A stretch of 64,000 bases of DNA from Roseateles toxinivorans (GTDB lineage Bacteria > Pseudomonadota > Gammaproteobacteria > Burkholderiales > Burkholderiaceae_C): positions 372,001 through 436,000 of the forward strand of contig NZ_SNXS01000005.1 of NCBI RefSeq assembly GCF_004362525.1, read 5' to 3'. Of the stretch, positions 9,199 through 18,663 are shown piece after piece. How positions within the stretch are numbered: the stretch's first letter is position 1; every line of letters starts with the position of its first letter. The notes under the pieces are model-generated. The model saw only the letters and a program-made list of their open reading frames with translations, searched no databases and was not told the origin of the DNA. The position numbers and the translations under genes are program-made.

Positions 9199-12100
9199 AT
9201 GAAGTATGAAACACACGGGCGGCTCACCGCCCTGGCCTACGCAGTTACAGCCCTGAGCCTGGGACTGTCCGCATGCGGCGGCGCCAACGAAGAAAGCAAG
9301 TCCAACCCAAGCTCGACAAGCGCTCAAAGCCAGAAGACCGCCGCGGCCAGCACCCCGACGGCAAGCGCCCAAAGCGAAACCGCCGCCAAGGCCGACGCCA
9401 CCCAGACCCCGACAGGCACGGGCACCGATGCGGGCGCGACATCGCCCTCGACCACCACTGCCGCCAACACCATACCGCCGGCCCCAGCCCCTACCACCAA
9501 GGCCCCGACCGTCAAGCCGACGGCCGCAGCCGGCACCTGCACCATCAATCAGATCAAGACCTTTGGATCCTGCTCCACCGCCGCCATGGCGGTGATGTCG
9601 AATGGCAGCAGCAAGCTGTTCGAGAACACCAAGGCTGGTTACAGGGGAAGCATCACTGCAAGCTGCGGTCTCGGATTCGTCACTTGGTCGGCAGCGACGT
9701 GTGAAGCGACAGCTGCCACGGCTCCTGCACCCTCGCCGGCCCCGGCCCCGGCGCCTGCCCCGGCTCCTGCACCCGCCGCTGTGGCAGGCCCTGCCCCTGC
9801 CCCTGCGCCCGCACCAGCACCCGTAGCGGCCCCTGCACCCGCCCCCACCACGCAAAAGCTGACGGGCGTCGGCCTTCCGGACTTCGCCACAAGTGGCTGC
9901 GCGGCGAAGGTGTACACCGATTTCGTCGAGAAGTCGCACCCCGAGGTTCGCCGGCTGCTGCCTGCCGACTGCCGTGTGGTCCAGGACAGCCAACCCGTCT
10001 TCTCCTGGCCCCAGCCGACCAATCGAAGCAAGGCGACCCCGTGGACCTTTGTGCTCAAGAAGGCCGATGGCAGCACCGTCGCCACCAAATCGGTCAATAC
10101 GCCACGTCTGCTGATTGACCAATCCTTGGCCGCTGGCGACTACACCTGGACCGTCAGCTATCGCACCACGGCCGGAGCTACCGAAACTGCTGCAGCACGG
10201 CGATTCACGGTGCCCGCTGGCTTGGCCAGCGTCAAGCTGCCGGCGGGCCCGGCATTCGTCACCTCGCTGGTCAACAAGACTCACCCGCGCCTGCTGCCTG
10301 CCGGCAGCAGCTTTGCGGCCATCAGCAGCGCCGCCAAGTCCGGTGAGTACAAGGCGGCCTACAACGCGCTGATCTCCGAGGCCGACCGTACGGTGAGCTC
10401 GGTCACCATTGTTGAGCCGGCGATGAAGTCCAAGACCTCGTTCACCGTGGCAACCGACTACAACGCCTATATGGCGGCTGCACGGACCGCGGCCGACACC
10501 GAACTGCGCCGTATCGAGGCCCTGGCCTATGCCTACAAACTGACCGGCAATGAGGCCTATGCCACCGCAGGCATCCAGCACCTGATGAATGTTGCCGGCT
10601 GGGATGTCAATGGCATGACCAGCGAGGCCAACCAGCCCCAGGCCAATCGCAGCGTTCACATCGCCCTGTCCACCGGCATGGACCTGCTCTGGGACAAGCT
10701 CAGCGCCAGCCAGCGTTCGACCATCGGCACGGCGGTGCAAGCCCGGCTCAGCGACGTCATGACATCCATCCGCAAGGTTGATGACAGCCCGTATCTGGCG
10801 TTCGAGAACACGGCGGTCTACTTCGCGTTGCGCTCACTGATGCTCACCGCTGGCACGCCCGGATTCACCGATGGCAACGCCTGGCTGCAGGAAGCCTGGG
10901 AGGCCTATAGCACCATCCTGCACGACAAGGGTGTGCAAGACGGCAGCGCTGGCAGCAGCATTGCCTACGCCTGGTGGGATATGTACGACCATTCGCGCAC
11001 CATTGCCATGCTCAAGGTGGTTGCGAATGTCGATCTAACCCAGCGGGCCTTCATCCGCAACTTCGGCACCTATCTGATGGCGATGACTGCGCCCAATGTG
11101 GACCTGCTCAACCCCTTCGGCGACAGCGTAGAGACGCAGACCCTGTACAAAAACTATGCGTACGACTCGTTTCGGCTGTATGCCGCGGTGACCCGTCAAC
11201 CTGAGCATGAGTGGTACTGGCGTGCCCGGCCCGAGAACGTCCAGATCGTGGGCTCCTACATCACCCCGCTGCATTTCATGTTGCTTGGCACGGCCGGCAC
11301 CAAGCCCACGCCGGCCGCTCCGCTGAAAGATTCCTGGGCCTTCAACGACGCCGGGGTCATCGCGTCGCACTCCGACGCGGCCCTTAGCGCGCGCAGCAGC
11401 CTGTTCTTCAAGTCGGGCAGCTTCGGCAGCTACAACCATGAGCATGCCGATCAGAACAGCTTCACCCTCGTGTCCAAGGGCCGCAACCTGCTGATCAGCA
11501 GTGGTTACTACGACTACTACAACTCGCCACACCACGCGAACGTGACCCGCGCCACCCGGTACAAGAACGCCGTGACTTTTGACGGCGGCGTCGGCCAAGC
11601 CGGTTCGGACAGCAGAGTCGCCACCCCGACGAGCCCGGCACACACCATGCACTCCCGGGGCAAGCTGCTCAACTACGTGGATGGCGGCAACTTCACTGCC
11701 GGCACCGGTGACGCAAGCCTGGCCTACCGCAACCTGAACCCGGTCAACTACACCTATGTGCCGCTGGTGACCGACGCCCTGCGCTCCTTCGTGCACATCA
11801 GAAGCCAGGGCATCACCGTCATCTATGACTGGCTGGCGAGCGACACCGCCCGGCGCTGGGAGTGGAACTATCAGGCGCTGGCACCGTTCACGACGAAGGG
11901 CAGCAGCATCGTCGCCAACAACGCACCCGCCTCGGCCTGCATCGACCACTATGGCGTCACCGGCAGCTTTGCGCAGACCAGCGCATGGGATGCCGCACCC
12001 AGCGGTGGTCAGACGGCGCAACATCACGGCCGCTTCACCGCAGCCACGGCCAGCAAGCAAGCCGCCATGGTCACCGTGATACGCGAAGACTGCCAGACCA

Positions 12101-12201
12101 CGGCCAGCGTGGCAGTGTCGGTGGTCGGCAGCGTCGCCAAGGTCACGGTTGCCGGTCAGGTCTTCGAGTTCGACCGCAAGGAAATGACGGTTCCGAAGTA
12201 A
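9199..12201 (+). CDS. Heparinase II/III-like polysaccharide lyase, secreted lipoprotein
   Basis: 1000 aa. Residues 1-26 form a lipoprotein signal with lipobox LSAC (Cys26). Residues 27 to about 215 are a low-complexity Ser/Thr/Ala and then Pro-Ala linker. An Ig-like/DUF4962-type N-terminal domain follows, then an alpha/alpha toroid (LRRIEALAYAYKLTGNEAYA, a repeated helical pattern). The C-terminal heparinase II/III beta domain has the signature SYNHEHADQNSFTL around residues 744-757. Enzymes of this class cleave uronic-acid-containing polysaccharides. Its place inside an EPS locus suggests it trims or remodels the EPS made here. The substrate is unknown. A strong terminator follows the stop. 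Confidence 0.86.
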   Translation: MKYETHGRLTALAYAVTALSLGLSACGGANEESKSNPSSTSAQSQKTAAASTPTASAQSETAAKADATQTPTGTGTDAGATSPSTTTAANTIPPAPAPTTKAPTVKPTAAAGTCTINQIKTFGSCSTAAMAVMSNGSSKLFENTKAGYRGSITASCGLGFVTWSAATCEATAATAPAPSPAPAPAPAPAPAPAAVAGPAPAPAPAPAPVAAPAPAPTTQKLTGVGLPDFATSGCAAKVYTDFVEKSHPEVRRLLPADCRVVQDSQPVFSWPQPTNRSKATPWTFVLKKADGSTVATKSVNTPRLLIDQSLAAGDYTWTVSYRTTAGATETAAARRFTVPAGLASVKLPAGPAFVTSLVNKTHPRLLPAGSSFAAISSAAKSGEYKAAYNALISEADRTVSSVTIVEPAMKSKTSFTVATDYNAYMAAARTAADTELRRIEALAYAYKLTGNEAYATAGIQHLMNVAGWDVNGMTSEANQPQANRSVHIALSTGMDLLWDKLSASQRSTIGTAVQARLSDVMTSIRKVDDSPYLAFENTAVYFALRSLMLTAGTPGFTDGNAWLQEAWEAYSTILHDKGVQDGSAGSSIAYAWWDMYDHSRTIAMLKVVANVDLTQRAFIRNFGTYLMAMTAPNVDLLNPFGDSVETQTLYKNYAYDSFRLYAAVTRQPEHEWYWRARPENVQIVGSYITPLHFMLLGTAGTKPTPAAPLKDSWAFNDAGVIASHSDAALSARSSLFFKSGSFGSYNHEHADQNSFTLVSKGRNLLISSGYYDYYNSPHHANVTRATRYKNAVTFDGGVGQAGSDSRVATPTSPAHTMHSRGKLLNYVDGGNFTAGTGDASLAYRNLNPVNYTYVPLVTDALRSFVHIRSQGITVIYDWLASDTARRWEWNYQALAPFTTKGSSIVANNAPASACIDHYGVTGSFAQTSAWDAAPSGGQTAQHHGRFTAATASKQAAMVTVIREDCQTTASVAVSVVGSVAKVTVAGQVFEFDRKEMTVPK

Positions 12202-12223
12202 GCCCAACCGCCACCCAGCCCAT

Positions 12224-12260
12224 GCCGGCAGCGCCTGAAAGGGCGCTGCCGGCTTCTTTT
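12224..12260 (+). terminator. Rho-independent terminator after the heparinase-like gene
   Basis: Perfect 12-bp GC-rich stem (12224-12235 with 12242-12253, GCCGGCAGCGCC arms), 6-nt loop, then TTCTTTT. It lies 22 nt after the stop codon. Confidence 0.93.
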
Positions 12261-12390
12261 CGTCACGCGGCGGTTTATATACTTGCACGCTCCTGCAGAT
12301 CGGGTCGCGCTACCGAACGCCAACAAGAGAATCTCAAATGCTCATTTTTTGCACGCTGACACCCGCCACCCTGCCTGGGGCTCTCGCCTG

Positions 12391-13134
12391 ATGCGCCCGC
12401 GTATCGAGATGATGGGCTGCCAGGTCGACAACCTGTCCATGGAAGAGACCCTGCAGACCATCGAGGGCTTCATCGCCAGCGGCCTGCCCCATCAACATGT
12501 GGTCGTCAACGTCGACAAGCTCGTCAAGGCACAGAAGGATCCCGAGTTGCGCCAGATCATCAACGACTGCGCCCTCATCAATGCCGACGGCATGCCCGTG
12601 GTCTGGGCCTCCCGGCTGCTGGGCAAACCGCTCAAGGAGCGGGTCGCGGGGGTCGACCTGTTCGAGTCGCTGATGGCGCGCTCGGCGCAGAAGGGCTGGC
12701 GCGTCTATCTGCTGGGCGCCAAGGAGGAAATTGTCTCGCGCGTGCGGGAGATCTATACGCAGAAGTACCCCAACCTGGTGTTCGCAGGCCATCGCAATGG
12801 CTACTGGAAGCCCGAGGAGGAGCCCAGCATCGTCAACGAGATTGCGCAGGCCAGGGCCGACCTGCTGTTCGTGGCCATCAGCTCACCCAAGAAGGAACAG
12901 TTCCTGGGTGCCTACCAGGCGCAGATGAAGATCCCCTTCGCCATGGGCGTTGGCGGCACATTCGACGTGGCCGCCGGCAAGGTCAAGCGCGCGCCGGTCT
13001 GGATGCAGAAATCAGGTCTGGAATGGTTTTACCGATTCCTGCAAGAACCCCGCCGCATGTTCAGGCGCTATTTCATTGAAGACATGGCCTTCCTGGGACT
13101 GCTCGTCAAGGAATGGCGCAACAACCGCAGTTGA
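12391..13134 (+). CDS. WecG/TagA/CpsF-family glycosyltransferase
   Basis: 247 aa, GT26 family. Members move ManNAc or ManNAcA from UDP onto a lipid-linked acceptor on the cytosolic membrane face. Typical features are the N-terminal VVNVDKLVKAQKDPELR, the NADGMPVVWASRLLG acid/base region, VYLLGAKEE, and the C-terminal GVGGTFDVAAGKVKRAPVWM followed by GLEWFYRFLQEPRRMFRRY. It lies downstream of the terminator at 12224, so it has its own promoter. With WecB upstream, ManNAc is a likely EPS component. ATG 12391 was chosen; there is no strong ribosome-binding site. Confidence 0.93.
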   Translation: MRPRIEMMGCQVDNLSMEETLQTIEGFIASGLPHQHVVVNVDKLVKAQKDPELRQIINDCALINADGMPVVWASRLLGKPLKERVAGVDLFESLMARSAQKGWRVYLLGAKEEIVSRVREIYTQKYPNLVFAGHRNGYWKPEEEPSIVNEIAQARADLLFVAISSPKKEQFLGAYQAQMKIPFAMGVGGTFDVAAGKVKRAPVWMQKSGLEWFYRFLQEPRRMFRRYFIEDMAFLGLLVKEWRNNRS

Positions 13135-13315
13135 GGCCGCGCGGCCATCGCCGAATCAGGGTCTGGTGCCCCTGGCGCGAATCGTGTTAGTTTCGCGGCA
13201 AGGCGTGACCGGCTACCGGGCGCGCTTGTTATTGAAGCGATGTACCGGCCCCTGCGGCAACTGTTGATGCGTGCATGGGTCGGCTGTTTGGTTGTCTTGC
13301 AACTGGATTGAGCCC

Positions 13316-14005
13316 ATGCCACAGCTTCTACGACGAACCTACAACAGCCTCACCCGCCTCGGCCCGAGGCGCAGTGTCGAGACACTGCTCAGCATTGCCG
13401 AGGATTCACTGTTCGACATGCGCATGGGCACGGACACCACTGCGCGCATCCCGCAGGCCGAACTCGAGGTCATCTCCCCGGAGCACCAGGCCGAGGCCAA
13501 GCCCTACGTCATGACCCGCGCACGCGCTTTGCGGCGAGCTTTTGAGTACAGCGGTGCGCCGTTGGACAAAAGCTTCATCGACATCGGCAGCGGCAAGGGC
13601 AAGGTCGTCATGACGGCCGCTCTGTTCGGCTTCAAGCGCATTGTCGGCATCGAGTTTGCCCCGGAGCTCGTCGAGCTCGCTCGGCGAAATCTCACCAAGG
13701 TAAGGAGCCATCTTCCGGCCGATACCGATGTCCAGGTGGTTTGTGCCGACGCTACCCGCTACGACTACGGACCCGACGACTGCGTGTTCTTCCTCTACAA
13801 CCCCTTCGGTGCGGACGTGATGACTGCCTTCTGCCAGCAGCTCGCGCGCTCGCTGAAAGCACACCCCCGCAAGCTCTGGATCATCTACACCGACCCGGCC
13901 TTCATCGATGTGATGCTCGGCCAGCTGCCGGTGGTCGAGAAACCGCGCCTGATCTACGGCGGCTTCGAGATCGCCTTCCTGACTCACGACCCCGCAACGA
14001 ACTGA
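13316..14005 (+). CDS. Class I SAM-dependent methyltransferase
   Basis: 229 aa. Motif I is clear (FIDIGSGKGKVVMTAA), followed by the acidic end of strand 2 (VGIEFAPELVELARRN) and a post-I acidic region (VVCADATRYDYG). The substrate cannot be deduced. The neighbouring genes suggest a role in EPS modification, for example O-methylation of a sugar, but a housekeeping role is possible. It starts about 180 nt after the glycosyltransferase. Confidence 0.85.
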   Translation: MPQLLRRTYNSLTRLGPRRSVETLLSIAEDSLFDMRMGTDTTARIPQAELEVISPEHQAEAKPYVMTRARALRRAFEYSGAPLDKSFIDIGSGKGKVVMTAALFGFKRIVGIEFAPELVELARRNLTKVRSHLPADTDVQVVCADATRYDYGPDDCVFFLYNPFGADVMTAFCQQLARSLKAHPRKLWIIYTDPAFIDVMLGQLPVVEKPRLIYGGFEIAFLTHDPATN

Positions 14006-14215
14006 TCGTCGCGCCCCAACCCGCTATTGGCTCCCATAGCCCTCGCGCGGTGGCTGAGCTTCAACAAGTACATAAACACATAAGCCGGCGGGCGCGAGTT
14101 GCCCTTTCTCGCGAATATTGCGCATGATCTGGTTTGCGCAGCACAGCGCTTGACCATAAACTCCCGCCGCCGTCCGTGTGCGTGAGCATTGGCGCGCCCC
14201 GAAAAAGGATATCCA

Positions 14216-15184
14216 GTGTCACTACGCTCAATCGCAAAACGCGCCTTGCCCTACTTGCCGAGCTGGATCCAGAAGGCTCTACGTCAAAAGGCACAACAAC
14301 AACGGCTCGAACAGCATGCTGCGCGCAAAGTGCGAACACAGGTGTCCGTTGACGACATACTGAAACAACTCGGCAGCATGGGTCTGGACCGCGACCTCCT
14401 GGTTCACGGCTCCGTATCGAATATTGGCAAGCTGGACAAACCTGTCACCGCCTTGGTTGATGCATGGTTGAACAGCCTGGACCTGACACAACAGACAGTT
14501 CTGGTTCCCGCGCTACCGTACAACACGACCATGCGCGAGTACCTCGATAGTTGCGTCTTGTTCGATGTCCGAACCGCCCGCAATGCCATGGGCGCCATTT
14601 CGGCTGTTGTGATGGCCAAAGAAGGGGCTCGCCGAAGCGTTCACCCCACGCACTCCTTGGTAGCCTTGGGCGCTGAGGCACAGGCATATACCGACTCTCA
14701 CCACTGCGACCAGACTCCCTTTGGGGCCCACAGCCCGTACTGGCACATCACGCGCAAGCGCGGGCAGATATTGATGGTTGGCGTCGGGCTCAATTCGGTT
14801 ACCTGCTTTCATGTGTACGAGGATCTACTCGGCGACGATCTGCCGTTCCCGGTGTATTTGCCTGAAGCATTCGATATTGCATGTGTCGATGCCCAAGGCG
14901 AACCTCTGACCGTGAGCACCCGTTGCCACAACCCAAAGCAGTCCGTCATTCGCGACTGCGAACGTGCGCGCCCTTGGCTTGAATCCGCTGGGGCAATACG
15001 AACCGTGAAGCTGGGTGAATCCGAACTCTCGGTTATCGACGCTTACCTTTTCACCAAGGTTCTGCTCGAACGGCTCAAAAAGGGTGAGTCGATCTATGGC
15101 AAGGTCAAGCTCAGCGCTGGCCAGGTCGCGGCAATCAACTCTGCGCTGGAGCGCCTTAGCCGGGCTGAGCAGGGCGCCAAATGA
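14216..15184 (+). CDS. AAC(3)-like antibiotic N-acetyltransferase family protein
   Basis: 322 aa. The sequence resembles the aminoglycoside 3-N-acetyltransferase fold (PF02522 type): DLLVHGSVSNIG, VLVPALPYNTTM, and the signature HPTHSLVALG with a downstream TPFGAHSPYWHI. In polysaccharide loci such proteins probably acylate an amino sugar rather than an antibiotic. GTG 14216 was chosen because AAAAAGGA lies six bases before it; the only earlier start is TTG 14189 without such a site. The gene ends in an ATGA overlap with the deacetylase. Base composition is visibly lower in GC than the flanks, suggesting acquisition. Confidence 0.82.
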   Translation: MSLRSIAKRALPYLPSWIQKALRQKAQQQRLEQHAARKVRTQVSVDDILKQLGSMGLDRDLLVHGSVSNIGKLDKPVTALVDAWLNSLDLTQQTVLVPALPYNTTMREYLDSCVLFDVRTARNAMGAISAVVMAKEGARRSVHPTHSLVALGAEAQAYTDSHHCDQTPFGAHSPYWHITRKRGQILMVGVGLNSVTCFHVYEDLLGDDLPFPVYLPEAFDIACVDAQGEPLTVSTRCHNPKQSVIRDCERARPWLESAGAIRTVKLGESELSVIDAYLFTKVLLERLKKGESIYGKVKLSAGQVAAINSALERLSRAEQGAK

Positions 15185-16179
15185 ACATATTGCTTACCCT
15201 GGACTACGAACTGTTCTTCGGGCGGCGTACCGGCAGCGTCGAGTCCTCTATCGTCGCGCCGACCGACGCGCTATTGAAGCTGACCGGCCCAAGACGAATT
15301 CCGCTGGTCTTCTTCGTCGACGTTGCCTATATCGCGGCGTTGCGCCGTGAAATGCATAAGGATGCGCAACTGCGCAAGGACCACGACTTGATCTGCAGGC
15401 ACATTGAGATGCTCGCCAAGCAAGGCCATGAGATTCAACTGCACATCCACTCTCATTGGGAGGACTGCCATTGGGCAGGTGACGGCTGGAATATGGACAC
15501 CCGCCGCTACAAACTGCACGACTTTGATGCTGCCGACATTTCGCGCCTCGTGACGAGTTACGTGGCCATCCTCAAAGATTTGGCTGGCCCTGAGCACGCT
15601 TTTGCATTCCGGGCCGGCGGCTGGGTTATTCAACCCTTCAGCAAACTCAAACAAGCTCTGCTGGCGGCAGGAATACGAATTGACAGCACTGTGTTCCCGG
15701 GCGGAACCGCCGAAGACGCAGCGCACGATTTCGACTTCCGTGCTGCACCACAGGTCGGCCACTGGCGCTTCGACTCAGACCCTTGCAAGCCAGAGGCCAC
15801 CGGCCCGTTTCTGGAAGTCCCGATCGCGAGTCTAAAGGTCCATCCCAGCTTCTATTGGCGGTTTGCACTGCACAAGAAATTTGGCGGCTCCGCGTCCAAG
15901 GCGTACGGGAATGGCAATGCCATTGGCCCGGGGCGCACCGATACCCTGAAGAAGCTTCTCACGCGCACGAGCACGGTGGCTTCGATGGACGGCTACAAGA
16001 GCACGCTATTGGAAAAAGGGTACAAGAACTACATCAACGCGGGTGCCACCGAATACTGCATCATCGGCCATCCGAAGGCGCTGTCGCCTTTCAGTCTCGG
16101 CCGGCTGGACCGATTCTTGACCCCGGAGCGAACCAAGCAGGTCGTGGGCTACACGCAGTACCTCTCGGCGCTAGGCTGA
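15181..16179 (+). CDS. NodB-like polysaccharide deacetylase family protein
   Basis: 332 aa. The N-terminus LLTLDYELFFG supplies the first acidic metal/catalytic site, and HEIQLHIHSHWEDC supplies the His pair of the carbohydrate esterase 4-like (WalW type) barrel. FAFRAGGWVIQPF matches the later RxGxW motif. Members remove N- or O-acetyl groups from glycans. There is no signal peptide, so it would act in the cytosol on a nucleotide- or lipid-linked sugar. The start overlaps the stop of the AAC(3)-like gene (ATGA), which links the two functions. Confidence 0.85.
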   Translation: MNILLTLDYELFFGRRTGSVESSIVAPTDALLKLTGPRRIPLVFFVDVAYIAALRREMHKDAQLRKDHDLICRHIEMLAKQGHEIQLHIHSHWEDCHWAGDGWNMDTRRYKLHDFDAADISRLVTSYVAILKDLAGPEHAFAFRAGGWVIQPFSKLKQALLAAGIRIDSTVFPGGTAEDAAHDFDFRAAPQVGHWRFDSDPCKPEATGPFLEVPIASLKVHPSFYWRFALHKKFGGSASKAYGNGNAIGPGRTDTLKKLLTRTSTVASMDGYKSTLLEKGYKNYINAGATEYCIIGHPKALSPFSLGRLDRFLTPERTKQVVGYTQYLSALG

Positions 16180-16201
16180 GCAGTATCTCCATGAGCCCAG
16201 A

Positions 16202-17302
16202 TCAATGAGCCCGTTTGCGATCCGTGAGCACCTCGAAGTACAACTGCGCTACCTGGTCAGCCACCAGTCGGGCGTCGAACTGCCCGTCAAATGTTGCCTT
16301 GCCCTCTATACCCAATTGCAGCGCCAGGTCGGGTTTCAGCGCCAGCGCCAACATCGCCTGCGCAAGCGCGTCGATGTCTCTTGGCGCCACCAGCAAACCA
16401 TTGACGCCATCAGAGATGACCTCGGGGATGGAACCCACGTTGCTTACTACCACAGGTAGGCCGCAGCTCATCGCTTCCAGCATTGCAACTGGCAAGGCCT
16501 CGACGTACGAGGGAAGTACCAGGGCATCAGCGGCGGCAAAGGCATTTCTCTTGGTTTCGCCTGAAACCCAACCGAGGCGCGTCACATCCTGCGCCATGTC
16601 GTGCTGAGCCACGGCACGCTCAATCAGCGAAGTATCGCCATCGCCGCCCAGCAGGAGCTTCACGTCAGGTACCTGTCGACGGACCTTTGCAAACGCTTCG
16701 AGCAGCTCGTTGATTCCCTTATCTCTTTCGAAACGCCCCAGAAACAAGAATGTCCGGATCGGGCGAGGAGTGCGTTGTTGCGGCCATGCCAGCACTGGGT
16801 TGCCAATGGCCCGACAGCGCGACGGATCCACGACCACACCAATTCGATCGACCCACGCCCGCGAAAGCAAAATGACGCGCCCACACTGCGCGAAGCTCGC
16901 TCGTATATAGCGCTGTCCAAGGCGCGATGTCGTGCGGAAGAACTCCAGGAAGTTGCCACCATGGACATGCAGCACGACCTGCACACCGGCCATGCGCAAG
17001 GTCCACAGGTAGATGGCCTTGCGCCAGAAGCTTGCCCCCGACGCCACATGAATATGGGCCAAATCAACCTGGCGAGAGAGCAACAATCCCACCAGTTCGA
17101 GCCAGGCCCCAATGGCCACCCATAGCTTGACCATCGCACCCGAGCGCGCCGTCACGCTGGACAAATAGCGAACGCCGCACCGTTCAAACAACCCCGCATC
17201 TCGATAGGCGGCACTCACCGACGACATGCCGCCTCGCCCATCCAGCGGAGGCCCGATCATCAACACTCGGCACGCTTTTGTGCCCAGCTTCGTGCCAGTC
17301 AT
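16202..17302 (-). CDS. Glycosyltransferase family 4
   Basis: 366 aa, GT-B fold. The N-terminal acceptor domain starts with VLMIGPPLDGRGGMSSV. The C-terminal donor domain shows FLFLGRFERDKGINELLEAF, LLLGGDGD, LGWVSGETKRNAFAAADALV and the EX7E region PSYVEALPVAMLEAMSCGLP. It adds a sugar to the EPS lipid-linked intermediate; donor and linkage cannot be read. Its ATG shares one base with the stop of the CapK-like gene (TGATG). It converges with the deacetylase gene, with 22 nt between them. Confidence 0.93.
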   Translation of the reverse strand: MTGTKLGTKACRVLMIGPPLDGRGGMSSVSAAYRDAGLFERCGVRYLSSVTARSGAMVKLWVAIGAWLELVGLLLSRQVDLAHIHVASGASFWRKAIYLWTLRMAGVQVVLHVHGGNFLEFFRTTSRLGQRYIRASFAQCGRVILLSRAWVDRIGVVVDPSRCRAIGNPVLAWPQQRTPRPIRTFLFLGRFERDKGINELLEAFAKVRRQVPDVKLLLGGDGDTSLIERAVAQHDMAQDVTRLGWVSGETKRNAFAAADALVLPSYVEALPVAMLEAMSCGLPVVVSNVGSIPEVISDGVNGLLVAPRDIDALAQAMLALALKPDLALQLGIEGKATFDGQFDARLVADQVAQLYFEVLTDRKRAH

Positions 17303-18663
17303 CAGATGGTTCGGACCACAACACGCAACTTGCCGTTGGCGGTCCGGGGCACGCTAGCCACCCGCTCGATGCGCACCGCCATCTCCGTGCCGATGTAGGT
17401 GTGAACGGTTCGTACCAGGCTGGCCTCGTCCAGCGGGGCACCTTCAGGTAGCGCCACCAGGATCGTCAACTCGCCATGCTTGTCCTGCCGGACCTGGCCT
17501 TCGAGCAAATGCGGGATGTAGTCGAGCACGTTCGACATCATGTTGACTTGGCGGCCGTCGGTTGCAAGCACGTAGTCATCCATGCGGCCAACCAAGTGCG
17601 AAATCACCGGGAAGCTCCGACCACACTCACAGCGGAAATCAGGTGCCGCTGGCACGATCTCGTCGCCCAGCCGGTACCGGATCCAGGGCATCAGCATGTT
17701 GTCAAAAGACGTACCGATCACTTGGCTTGTGCCATTGTCCTGCGGCTCCAATTCGGTGTAGCTGTAGTCCGACAGCAGGTGGTAGCGGCCATGCTCGCAG
17801 GTTCCGATCGCCGTCATCCGTTCACAGGAACCGTACCAGTCGAATATGCGCACGCCAAACGCCTCGTTGACAAGCCGGCGCTGCTCATCTGTCACCGTCT
17901 CCGAAGAGGTCACCATGCCCGTCAAGCTGCGCCCTTTATAGCGGCGGCCGTTTGCCACCAGGTGCCTGGCGAGCAACAACACCGCCGATGGGTAGGCGAC
18001 AAATACGGCCGGATCAAACGCCTCCAGGGCCTCCAAGTAGCCGTCGGCCGTGGCCTCGGACAGATGGTAGGACGACATCATCAGCAGGTTCTCGCCACGA
18101 TTGTGACGCCAGAATGGTGCCTGCCTCTGGCCCGATGGCACAACCTTGTCTCCCCGTATCCATGCTCGCCGGTCCCCCACCTTCATCCCGGCCCAGATCA
18201 TCTGCCGCCAACCGAACGCATTCTCTCGATTGATCGAGTTGAGGTCGCGCCAGCAACTCATGGCCATTCCGGTGGTACCGCTGGTGTTGGCCTCGAAGCG
18301 CGGGCCAGTATGGACTTCCGATGTCATCCGCTTGCCGGCCTCGAAACCGTCGCGCTTGTCCATGACAGGAATCCGTTGGGCATCGGCCAGGCTCTTCAGA
18401 TCGCGTGGGTCAAAACCGGCGGCTTTGAACCGATCCCGATAGAAGGGCACCTGCTGGGCAGCGTGATTGACCGTGCGCTGCAGGCGTTTCAACTGCAGGG
18501 CTTCCAGTGAGGGCGCGTCAAGCCATTGGGTCTGCTGAACCTCGTCCAGCTCCCGTCGGAATGCAGCACCCTCGCGCAAGGCGGCCCTCGCCCAGCCACG
18601 TGTACTTAGCATTAACTCTTGGAACCATATGGGACTATTGAGATAGAGGGGGGATGTGTACAT
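17302..18663 (-). CDS. CapK / phenylacetate-CoA ligase-like adenylate-forming protein
   Basis: 453 aa. It shows the adenylating-enzyme signature EANTSGTTGMAMSCWRD and the later motifs WYGSCERM and RYRLGDEIV, plus a small C-terminal domain ending RTANGKLRVVVRTI with the Lys typical of acyl-AMP ligases. CapK-like members are common in capsule/EPS loci and are thought to activate acyl groups for sugar decoration; the substrate is unknown. ATG 18663 is the first ATG; the frame opens slightly earlier with TTG. It is coupled by TGATG to the GT4 gene downstream. Confidence 0.88.
   Translation of the reverse strand: MYTSPLYLNSPIWFQELMLSTRGWARAALREGAAFRRELDEVQQTQWLDAPSLEALQLKRLQRTVNHAAQQVPFYRDRFKAAGFDPRDLKSLADAQRIPVMDKRDGFEAGKRMTSEVHTGPRFEANTSGTTGMAMSCWRDLNSINRENAFGWRQMIWAGMKVGDRRAWIRGDKVVPSGQRQAPFWRHNRGENLLMMSSYHLSEATADGYLEALEAFDPAVFVAYPSAVLLLARHLVANGRRYKGRSLTGMVTSSETVTDEQRRLVNEAFGVRIFDWYGSCERMTAIGTCEHGRYHLLSDYSYTELEPQDNGTSQVIGTSFDNMLMPWIRYRLGDEIVPAAPDFRCECGRSFPVISHLVGRMDDYVLATDGRQVNMMSNVLDYIPHLLEGQVRQDKHGELTILVALPEGAPLDEASLVRTVHTYIGTEMAVRIERVASVPRTANGKLRVVVRTI

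Noticed and set aside
9720-9850. Repetitive tract that could suggest a tandem repeat or CRISPR-like array
   Set aside because: It encodes the Pro-Ala linker of the heparinase-like protein; repeats are codon-level low complexity without spacers.
14216-15184. AAC(3)-like gene as an aminoglycoside resistance determinant
   Set aside because: It is coupled to a deacetylase inside an EPS locus and only shares the fold-level motifs; a resistance role is not supported by the context.
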